From NCBI RefSeq assembly GCF_000317675.1, contig NC_019776.1:496001-560000 (forward strand): 64,000 nt of DNA, written 5' to 3'. Of the stretch, positions 36,752 through 44,375 are shown piece by piece; positions within the stretch are counted from its first letter, which is position 1, and each line of letters begins with the position of its first letter. The notes beneath the pieces are model-generated. The model saw only the letters and a program-made list of their open reading frames with translations, searched no databases and was not told the DNA's origin. The position numbers were made by a program, and so were the translations under genes. Source of the stretch: Cyanobacterium aponinum PCC 10605. Its GTDB lineage: Bacteria > Cyanobacteriota > Cyanobacteriia > Cyanobacteriales > Cyanobacteriaceae.

Positions 36752-37235
36752 TTTTTTTATTTGTTTTTATCATGATTTTTCTTAACAGATATTGGTATTG
36801 AAGACGTTTTTTTTGACTAATTTTGCTATTTCCCAAAAAGAAATAATACTTAGTCCTAATCTTTTTTATTTATTTTATTGTTTTTATTGTTAACATAACT
36901 ACTATTAAAGATATTTTATCCCATTAAATAAAATCTCGATCGCCCTTTATTCTTTTGTTTTTAATAACTGGAATAACACTAATTTTTTTTAAGATTATAG
37001 TATATAATACACTCTTTAATAGAGATACGGTCGAGTCTTTTTGGCGATACCTATTTACAAATACCGAAACTTAAATTGTTGTTAGAATAACTCAAAAAAC
37101 AGTTAGAAGGTATTAAATTTATGTCAAATTCTGAATCATTTATTAATTTCAGTTCTAAGGTAAATATTTTTTGATATTTTATATCTATGATTTTAGCAAA
37201 TATGTTCATAAAACAGATGTTAATTAAAACAAATA
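36752..37235. other. 484 bp gap with possible promoter and micro-ORF
   Basis: The region lies between the convergent kinase and dynamin-operon genes and is very AT-rich. It contains a good -10 box TATAAT (37003-37008), a small hairpin CTCT-TTAAT-AGAG just after it, and an 17-codon ORF at 37121-37174 preceded by AGAAGG. Either a short transcript starts here or this is the remains of a gene. Confidence 0.4.
37121..37174 (+). CDS. Possible 17-residue micro-ORF or gene remnant
   Basis: ATG at 37121 reads MSNSESFINFSSKVNIF to a TGA. AGAAGG eight to twelve bases upstream can serve as ribosome site and TATAAT lies about 115 bases upstream. I do not recognise the peptide. The composition looks more protein-like than the surrounding AT-rich DNA, but the evidence is thin. 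Confidence 0.25.
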   Translation: MSNSESFINFSSKVNIF

Positions 37236-37826
37236 TTAATTAATAGTCCTGATAATTGCTCCCAATTTTTCATGATAAATTTCTATTTGAGAAGTCAATT
37301 TTTTGATTAAATTATTGGTTTCATCTTCGATTCTTTTTTCTCTAATTTTTTTCACTACAGAAAACACTGTATAAATAAAACCTACACTAATTATTCCCTG
37401 TCTTAAGGTAATTAAATCAATGTTAAAATTACTCATATTTTGTCCCCATAATAAGATTATTATTCCTATGAGCATAGCAGATGCGATCGCACCTATTTCT
37501 TTGATTGACCATAAAAACACTGGTTGAGAGGGAATATTAATCTCCATTTGATTTAAACTGTCCACAAAATCTTGTGCAATTATGGGATATTCTCGCATCA
37601 AAATCTCTAACCAAATTCCTTGATCTTCTTTCTCATCTTGCCACATTTTTAAATAGAATTTAACTATATCATGAATATAATTATTCAAATCCTCATTAGA
37701 TTTTATTAACTTTAGTTTTTGCGGATATTCAGAGGAGAAAATATAAATAATTTTATTAGCAAAAGGTTGCCATACGATCTCAAATTGTTTGTTCCAGTCT
37801 TGTATATCTTGAGTGATTTTTAGCAT
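37236..37826 (-). CDS. Two-helix membrane protein, third gene of the dynamin operon
   Basis: The 196-residue protein has a soluble helical N-terminal half (1-105, Trp- and charge-rich), two hydrophobic segments (about 108-130, IGAIASAMLIGIIILLWG, and about 142-160, GIISVGFIYTVFSV) and a basic coiled C-terminal helix. I do not recognise the family. It starts 26 bp after the stop of the 586-residue dynamin gene on the same strand, so it is almost surely in that operon. A membrane anchor or effector for the dynamins is a reasonable guess from position. Confidence 0.7.
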   Translation of the reverse strand: MLKITQDIQDWNKQFEIVWQPFANKIIYIFSSEYPQKLKLIKSNEDLNNYIHDIVKFYLKMWQDEKEDQGIWLEILMREYPIIAQDFVDSLNQMEINIPSQPVFLWSIKEIGAIASAMLIGIIILLWGQNMSNFNIDLITLRQGIISVGFIYTVFSVVKKIREKRIEDETNNLIKKLTSQIEIYHEKLGAIIRTIN

Positions 37827-37852
37827 AAACTTAAAATAAATAATTATAATTC

Positions 37853-39613
37853 TTAATTTTTTAAATCATTAATAATTTTATCAATAAAATCTAAGAAGTT
37901 TTTTGATTGTAAAATAATATCTTGATAGATATTCATATCATAATAAAGAGAAAGTAAATTTTCCGATGCTTCGATAGTAGGTTGATTGTCTCGCTCATAA
38001 ATTTTTACATTTTCCTCGATTAAAAGAAAATATTGATCAACACTATTTCTTAATACTTGTTCTCTTTGTAAAACTTCTTTTTTGACATTGTTAAAAATTT
38101 CATATCTAGTATTTTTATTAGAGATAAAATTTTCTACATTTCGTGCAAATTTCAGTGTAAAAGACCCCCAATCTCCGATGTTATTACTAACATTAGTAAT
38201 TAAATCTTCTTCTAGCTCTAAATGCTGTAAAAATGCACTATAGCTCCATTCGGGAAAAATGTCAATTTCGTCAATTTTGTTATTGCAATTTATGACACTT
38301 GTGTTTAGATAATCAATAAATGATTTATTGGCAACATTCCATTCTTCTTTTAATTGATTTACCCATATCGGCTTATCTTCTTTTATCAAATTTTTTGCTT
38401 TACCAATTACTTCATTTATTATTGTTTTTAAATGATTAAAAATAGATTGCTTTTCCTGCTTTAAAATTAATCTAATTGATTCTAGTTTGTTCAGAAAATT
38501 AACGTTTCTTTTCTCTAAAACTTTTGCCCTTAACCCTTCTAATTCTTTTACCTTTTCTTGCAAAGTAAAAATTTCAAATTGACAGTAACTAAGCACATTT
38601 TTTAAATGTTTTTGAATCTTACCTAGTCTCGGTAATAAAATTAATCTTTCTGTAATAAAAGAATCAAACAAATATTTTAACTGGAGTTTAAAATTATTAA
38701 TATTTTTTTGATAATGAATAGCCATTTCCGAGTCATCTTGTTTAAGAACAGATAAAGCATCGATAGGAAATAATAAAGGGTTTCCTATGATTGAGTTACC
38801 AGTATTTTCTAATATTTTATTAGCTCGTTTTAATATTTTTTTAATTTGTTCATTATTTTCATCATCATCATCATCATCATCCCAAATAATCCCCATTCTA
38901 TTAATAACAAATATGACATTCCCTTGAAGTAAATTATTTACATTATCAACGGCTTCTTGTTCTTTTTCCGATAATAATTTATCGGCTCTTAATACAATAA
39001 TAGCTAGATCTGATTTTTCAATTTCTTGATAACTTAATTGAGTTAAATCTTCATTATCTAATAATCCGGGCGTATCTGTTAAATCGCAATCTTCATATAA
39101 AAAAAAAGTCGGTAATTTTATTTCTACTTTCTTGATATTTTCAGGAGGTTTAGCAATAACATCAGAAGTATCTAATAAAATATACTTTTTAATTTTATCA
39201 ATACTAATTATTTCCGTAATTTGTCCTAGCCTAGAATCAAAATGAATCTTAGCATATTCTTTAGAGTCATGGCTAATAGTAGTAATTACACCTGTTGCTC
39301 TATCATTACGACTAGGTAATATTTTTTGACCTAAAATTGCATTAATAAAGGTAGATTTACCAGATTTAAAAATGCCAAATACAGAAATTCTTTTTTTATG
39401 TGTTAATAAATGATACTGTAATTCATAAAACCGATTAATTAAGGATTCAAAGTTTTGTATTTCTGTTTTTAGTTTAATATCACTAAAACTAGCGGATATA
39501 CTTATTAGCTGAGTTGCTATATATTTAACCTCATGAGCAAAATAAACAAAATTAAATTGCTCATTTGGGGCAACATAACAATTTGGGTCATTAAAATAAA
39601 AGCGATTTACCAT
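37853..39613 (-). CDS. Dynamin-family large GTPase, 586 residues
   Basis: The GTPase domain (about 75-300) has P-loop FGIFKSGKSTFINAILG, a switch I Thr in RATGVITTISH, G3 DLTDTPGLLDN and an NRMG version of G4. A helical stalk-like region with heptads (about 330-560) follows. There is no clear membrane helix, so it may bind lipid through a partner. Seven aspartates follow the G4 motif. It lies 30 bp after the larger dynamin gene and 26 bp before a membrane protein gene. Paired dynamin-like genes are known in bacterial membrane-remodelling and phage-defence loci. Confidence 0.87.
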   Translation of the reverse strand: MVNRFYFNDPNCYVAPNEQFNFVYFAHEVKYIATQLISISASFSDIKLKTEIQNFESLINRFYELQYHLLTHKKRISVFGIFKSGKSTFINAILGQKILPSRNDRATGVITTISHDSKEYAKIHFDSRLGQITEIISIDKIKKYILLDTSDVIAKPPENIKKVEIKLPTFFLYEDCDLTDTPGLLDNEDLTQLSYQEIEKSDLAIIVLRADKLLSEKEQEAVDNVNNLLQGNVIFVINRMGIIWDDDDDDDENNEQIKKILKRANKILENTGNSIIGNPLLFPIDALSVLKQDDSEMAIHYQKNINNFKLQLKYLFDSFITERLILLPRLGKIQKHLKNVLSYCQFEIFTLQEKVKELEGLRAKVLEKRNVNFLNKLESIRLILKQEKQSIFNHLKTIINEVIGKAKNLIKEDKPIWVNQLKEEWNVANKSFIDYLNTSVINCNNKIDEIDIFPEWSYSAFLQHLELEEDLITNVSNNIGDWGSFTLKFARNVENFISNKNTRYEIFNNVKKEVLQREQVLRNSVDQYFLLIEENVKIYERDNQPTIEASENLLSLYYDMNIYQDIILQSKNFLDFIDKIINDLKN

Positions 39614-39643
39614 ACTATTTTATTGACGAAAAATATATTTTAT

Positions 39644-42604
39644 TTAATTTTTAATGAGTTGTTTTCCTTGATAAACCCATTTTATTTCTTCTAAAGAATA
39701 CTCTCTATCATAGGTATTTTTACTAATCTCGTTAAATAAATATATAACTTCGTTTTTAATGGCAGAAATTCTAATTTTTTCTTTTTCGATAGAAAATTCT
39801 TTATCTTTTTTATCTTGAATAATTTTATCTTGTTCTTTTCTTACTTCTTCTATTTGTTGCTGAATTGCAGAAGTTATTTGATTTTTTAGACTATCAAATT
39901 GCTCGTTTATTTTTTTTATAACAACTTTTTTTAATTCTGGTAACTTGATTTCAACTTCTTCAAAAACCTTTTGTCCTATTTTAATCATTAATTTATTTTT
40001 AGATTTCTCTCCTTTACGAACAAATGTAAAAATTTCTGTCCCAATTAAAACAAACCATTCAATTGCGGCAGGAAATATTAATAAAATAGATGTTACTAAA
40101 ACAGTTTGTTTGATACTTTCCCAGAAAAAATTTGACCAATCATTATCTCCCATTACACTACTATTCATCGTACTAAAATCACCTAGTATTGTACTAATTA
40201 TTAACTGCATTACTGTATCCGCACGATTTTCTATTACATCAATTAAATTTTCTCCCGTAAAAAGAGATTCAATCAAAGAAATTTCCCTTGCAAAGTCTTG
40301 AATAGATGTATCTAATTGTTTCTGCAAAGTATCTAAATCTTTATTAATAATAATTGGAATACGATTAGCCCAAAATTCAAATTTAAACTCTACATATTTT
40401 TTTAAATCATCATTAATTGCTTTTGTAGTTGCACTGCGAGTTAATTCATCTATCGTCGCTGAAAAAAGACTAATAAAGTTTAGCTTATCTAAATTGGTGA
40501 ATTTTTTATAATCAGATTCCCAATCTTCTTTCATTTTCATGACATAAGTTTCTAAATCAAAACATAATTTATCTCGGATAGTATTGGCATATAAATCGAT
40601 AATTTCTTTAATCCGATTTTCCCTTTCTTCTAATAGCTTTAACTTTTTCTCCGCAACAATTCTTCTTTCTTCTAATACTGATAAAGGTTCACCTAATAAT
40701 TTTTCTTGTTGAATTATTTTCTGTTCTAATTTATCAATAGTTAATATTAATAAGTCAACCACAGAACTAACCTCAGCCCTAAATTTTGATCCTGTCGTTA
40801 AGAAATTTTCTAACTCTTTTTCAAACTCTAAGATTCCTGATTCTTCTACTAATGATTGCTTAATTGGATCTTTTCTTCTACCTTTAAATGCAGATTTAGA
40901 ATTGATTAAAAATAAGCGATTATTTAATAAATCTCCGTCTAAGTTGCCTTGTTCATCTAAATACAAATCCTTAATAAAATTAGCAAAAGCTGTTCTTGTT
41001 TTTTCTCTTTGATTGTTGGTATAATCATCGTCATCATCATCGACTAAATCTATTTTATTGACCACAAAAAAGATATTTTCGTTATTATTACCCTGTTTAA
41101 AATTAGCCTTAATAAATTCCCTTTCTTCCTGCCTTAATATGTGGGTTGCATCAAAAATGAAGATAACCGCATGGGATTGTTGTAAAAATTCTGTGGTTAA
41201 TTTTGTTCGAGCAATTTGTTCCCCAATTCCCGGAGAATCGATTAATCTTACTCCTCCTTTACACAGGTTATAATTACATTCTATTTCCGCAAATTCAATG
41301 TCTTTAAAGCGATTAATATAATGGGTTGTATTTAAAGTTTCTTGATCCTCAAGATCTAAAACATATTGTTTATCAAACTCCTCAAAAGAGATGTATTTAG
41401 GTTGTTGATTGTTGCTATAATATAGCTTAACATTTTCTTCTTCTCCATAGACTAATATAGTAATAATGGCGGTAGCAGGACAATTATCCATCGGTAATTT
41501 ACGACTGCCTAACATAGCGTTTAAAAGGGTACTTTTACCATTACTAAATGTTCCTAAAACTAGAACATTAAAGATTCCATGTTTTAAATCTTTTGACCGT
41601 TGTTGAAGGTTTTTTGCCTCACTAATTATGCCTAATCCAGCCTTAACTTTTTCTCCATTATGGAGTTCCATTTCTGTTTCTTGATAATCGCCAATTAAGA
41701 GAGAAATTTTATCTATGGCATTGGTAATATTTTCTAATTTATGACTAATATTTTCATATCCTTTTACGGTGTTATCATTGTCAAAATGACCCATTAACAT
41801 AGCTGTAAAACTGTTAATATTACCCTCTATTTCTATGGCTTTTTTGATACGGTTATTGATTTCTTCTTCCGTTAGTTTATTATTATTAATTTCTTGTTGT
41901 AAATTCTCTATTTCCTGTAAGGCGTCTTGATATTTTGATTCGGCTTCCTGTCTCAATCTTTCTATTTCCTCTTTTTTCTGAGATTCCAGAAGTGCGATCG
42001 CATCTTGTTTTTGTTGTAAGATTTGCTGATATTTAGACTCAGTTTTTTGCTGTAAAATTCCTATTTCTTCTTTCTGTTTTGCGTCAGCCTCAGCTCGTTT
42101 TTTGATTCTTTCTGCCTCCTCTTTTAATTCATTTAATTCCTTTTCAAATTCAAGGGTAGGATTAGGAGGAGTCACAAACTTTTGGAAATGAAAATTATCA
42201 TCATAAAATGAGCGATAATACCAAATACCTAATTCCCAAGCGTATTGAATATGAGTTAAAGCAGTATCATAATCAGGTTTATCATAATTGAGATGAGTAG
42301 CATTATTTCCTTCTATTCTTATTTTATGAAAAAGAGTTAATTGTTCATATAAATCTTTAATTTGATGCTGGAATAAACCACTATTTTCTAATTTTTTGAG
42401 AATGAAAAATTGTTCTTCTTTATTATTAATATGAATACCTACTTTTAAAGCGACTTGTTTCGCTAATAACTCTCCAAACTGTCTCAGTTTAAATAAGCAA
42501 GTATTTGGGTCAATATATAAAAAATACTCCGCCAAAGAAGCTAAATGGGCTAATTGTTGATTCTGAGGCTGGAGAAAGGAAAAATTAGAAGATACTCGAA
42601 TCAT
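39644..42604 (-). CDS. Large dynamin-like GTPase with N-terminal DUF4145-like domain
   Basis: This 986-residue protein starts with a DUF4145-like (HEPN-clan) domain (about 15-135), recognisable from LFKLRQFGELLAKQVAL and RIEGNNATH. A long coiled coil (about 155-255) leads to a dynamin GTPase: LGTFSNGKSTLLNAMLG (P-loop), PATAIITILVYG (switch I), LIDSPGIGEQ (G3) and VNKIDLV (G4) followed by six aspartates. A helical stalk contains a hydrophobic hairpin (about 830-865, LVTSILLIFPAAIEWFVLIG) that could insert into membrane. It is first in a three-gene operon. The same N-terminal domain is common in restriction and defence proteins, which supports a defence role by analogy. Confidence 0.87.
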   Translation of the reverse strand: MIRVSSNFSFLQPQNQQLAHLASLAEYFLYIDPNTCLFKLRQFGELLAKQVALKVGIHINNKEEQFFILKKLENSGLFQHQIKDLYEQLTLFHKIRIEGNNATHLNYDKPDYDTALTHIQYAWELGIWYYRSFYDDNFHFQKFVTPPNPTLEFEKELNELKEEAERIKKRAEADAKQKEEIGILQQKTESKYQQILQQKQDAIALLESQKKEEIERLRQEAESKYQDALQEIENLQQEINNNKLTEEEINNRIKKAIEIEGNINSFTAMLMGHFDNDNTVKGYENISHKLENITNAIDKISLLIGDYQETEMELHNGEKVKAGLGIISEAKNLQQRSKDLKHGIFNVLVLGTFSNGKSTLLNAMLGSRKLPMDNCPATAIITILVYGEEENVKLYYSNNQQPKYISFEEFDKQYVLDLEDQETLNTTHYINRFKDIEFAEIECNYNLCKGGVRLIDSPGIGEQIARTKLTTEFLQQSHAVIFIFDATHILRQEEREFIKANFKQGNNNENIFFVVNKIDLVDDDDDDYTNNQREKTRTAFANFIKDLYLDEQGNLDGDLLNNRLFLINSKSAFKGRRKDPIKQSLVEESGILEFEKELENFLTTGSKFRAEVSSVVDLLILTIDKLEQKIIQQEKLLGEPLSVLEERRIVAEKKLKLLEERENRIKEIIDLYANTIRDKLCFDLETYVMKMKEDWESDYKKFTNLDKLNFISLFSATIDELTRSATTKAINDDLKKYVEFKFEFWANRIPIIINKDLDTLQKQLDTSIQDFAREISLIESLFTGENLIDVIENRADTVMQLIISTILGDFSTMNSSVMGDNDWSNFFWESIKQTVLVTSILLIFPAAIEWFVLIGTEIFTFVRKGEKSKNKLMIKIGQKVFEEVEIKLPELKKVVIKKINEQFDSLKNQITSAIQQQIEEVRKEQDKIIQDKKDKEFSIEKEKIRISAIKNEVIYLFNEISKNTYDREYSLEEIKWVYQGKQLIKN

Positions 42605-42808
42605 GATTAATCTTTTTGAAACTGATTAAGATGCAGATAGTTTGAAACTTAAATAATACAATACCAAAAGAGAGGACACTATGATACAAAAAAAGACGAG
42701 ATTTATTAAAAGTTAGTTAATTTAAGGCTTACAATCTATTGACTATTAATGTATTGTTTTTTACTTCATGATTGGCTTCATCTCAGAGAAATAAAATAAT
42801 TTTATAAA

Positions 42809-43255
42809 TTAAAGAAGTCTAATTTTATGGGCTATCTCTTCAGCAACGGGTATAACCGATAAACGATTTCCTTTTCTTACTATTAATAATTCATCTCCTG
42901 AAAACTTAGTTTTTAAAGTTGTTAAAGAAATTACCTGAGAAAATTTTTCCTGATATTGAACCCTAACCGTAAACCATCTAGGATGCTCTACAGTTGCTTT
43001 TGGGTCAAAATATGAGCTTTTTGGGTCAAATTGGGTTGGATCGGGTAAATTTGCTTCTATAATCATCATTAAACCAACTATTGAGGGAGATTTACAGTTA
43101 GAATGATAGAAAAAAGCTATATCTCCCACTTGCATTTGTTGTAAATAATTCCTTGCCTGATAGTTACGCACTCCATCCCAAATCGTCCTTTTTTCTCTTT
43201 CTAAATCATCGATACTATATACATTAGGTTCGGATTTCATTAACCAATATGCCAC
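42809..43255 (-). CDS. EVE-domain protein
   Basis: This 148-residue protein begins at a GTG with AYWLMKSEPNVYSIDDL, then WDGVRNYQARNYLQQMQVGDIAFFYHSN: the EVE (PUA-like) signature. EVE domains bind modified bases in DNA or RNA, such as 5-methylcytosine derivatives, and are enriched near restriction and defence genes, though the stand-alone form is also widespread in ordinary genomes. It lies between the dynamin operon and the HEPN/MNT pair, all on the minus strand. Confidence 0.9.
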   Translation of the reverse strand: MAYWLMKSEPNVYSIDDLEREKRTIWDGVRNYQARNYLQQMQVGDIAFFYHSNCKSPSIVGLMMIIEANLPDPTQFDPKSSYFDPKATVEHPRWFTVRVQYQEKFSQVISLTTLKTKFSGDELLIVRKGNRLSVIPVAEEIAHKIRLL

Positions 43256-43352
43256 AATTTTTCCTCTTTTTTTATTGCTAAATTTTTGAATATTTTATCT
43301 TGAATATGATTTTATTTACAGATAAGATGTCTGTTTAACTATATTTATTGAT

Positions 43353-43856
43353 TTAGGATTTAATTACATCTTTTAATTGATGAAGCCAATTTAAAAAGTT
43401 GTTTATATCTTCCCTAAAATTATGCCAAACAGAAAAATAGTTATTAACTAAAGTTTCTAATCTATCAATATCTAATTCAAAACCATAAATATTTCTCACA
43501 ATATGTCGAAAACCCAGATAATCTTTTAGTTGTTTTACTGTGTTTTTAGTAATTACACCAGGGCGATCATTTTGCTCATTTGCCATCCTTTCTAATAAAC
43601 GCCTATGCCAATCAAAACTAGATGGTTTTCCTCCATTTAATTCATCAGTTATGATTTGAAAAATACGCTCACAACCAGTGTAAAAATTATGTAATTTTAG
43701 AGCTAAACTTTCAAATAGCGTAATAGTTAATTCTGGATATTGGGGTATTTTTTCGTAAGTTTCTTTTATGTCTTTCTCTAGTTGATTCATCCTGGATAAC
43801 TCATTTTCAATATCGGTGATTATTTCGGTTATTTGATTAACATTAATTTTTCTCAT
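43353..43856 (-). CDS. HepT-like (HEPN) protein of an MNT/HEPN pair
   Basis: An all-helical 167-residue protein. The expected HEPN RNase site RX4HXY is read here as Arg117-HIVR-Asn122-Ile-Tyr124 in GFRHIVRNIYGFELD, so the His is replaced by Asn; this may be normal for this subfamily. Upstream RMANEQNDRPGVIT is a subfamily mark. It overlaps the 3' end of the MNT gene by 14 bp, indicating translational coupling. In known pairs the MNT protein AMPylates the HEPN toxin at the Tyr and silences it. Confidence 0.82.
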   Translation of the reverse strand: MRKINVNQITEIITDIENELSRMNQLEKDIKETYEKIPQYPELTITLFESLALKLHNFYTGCERIFQIITDELNGGKPSSFDWHRRLLERMANEQNDRPGVITKNTVKQLKDYLGFRHIVRNIYGFELDIDRLETLVNNYFSVWHNFREDINNFLNWLHQLKDVIKS

Positions 43857-44208
43857 AGATACATTCCCCTTTTTTTAATACTTTTTCCAAGAAATAAGGT
43901 TCTAAATCTTCCAATGGTTTTAAATCAACCATATATTTTATTCCTAAGTCATTTACTACCGCAAAAGCATGAAAAAAATCACTTTTTTTAATACCTTCTA
44001 CCGCTAAGTCAATGTCTGATTCTTCGTCAAATTTATCTGTTAGCAATGAGCCAAATAGGATAATTTTATTTACGCTAAATTCTTCGATTAAAACTTGTTT
44101 TATTTTATTTAAAACTTCCCTTGCTTTTTTCTTTTCTTCGAGATTTTTTTGTTTTTGTTGAATTATTTTATTTTGCCAATACTTAATATAAATATCTTCG
44201 GTAGTCAT
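43843..44208 (-). CDS. MNT-type nucleotidyltransferase antitoxin
   Basis: This 121-residue minimal nucleotidyltransferase has the catalytic pattern GS-X10-DID in LFGSLLTDKFDEESDIDLAV, with a third acidic residue in YMVDLKPLED. A basic, coiled N-terminal stretch (KNLEEKKKAREVLNKIKQ) precedes it. It is the first gene of the pair and overlaps the HEPN gene by 14 bp. By analogy to the MntA/HepT (type VII) systems it should transfer AMP to its partner. Confidence 0.85.
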   Translation of the reverse strand: MTTEDIYIKYWQNKIIQQKQKNLEEKKKAREVLNKIKQVLIEEFSVNKIILFGSLLTDKFDEESDIDLAVEGIKKSDFFHAFAVVNDLGIKYMVDLKPLEDLEPYFLEKVLKKGECIYEKN

Positions 44209-44375
44209 AGATAAATTAAGTTATTTAATCAGTAACAAATGCTTAGGCTGGTATATAATAATTAATTAGACTTCTCCCATAATTTAACATCTTTTCCTGT
44301 GCTTAAGGTTTCTTGCCTAAACTCTGGAGATGTCCGTTTTTAATTTTTCATTCTTAATTCTTTATTCACTAAAAA

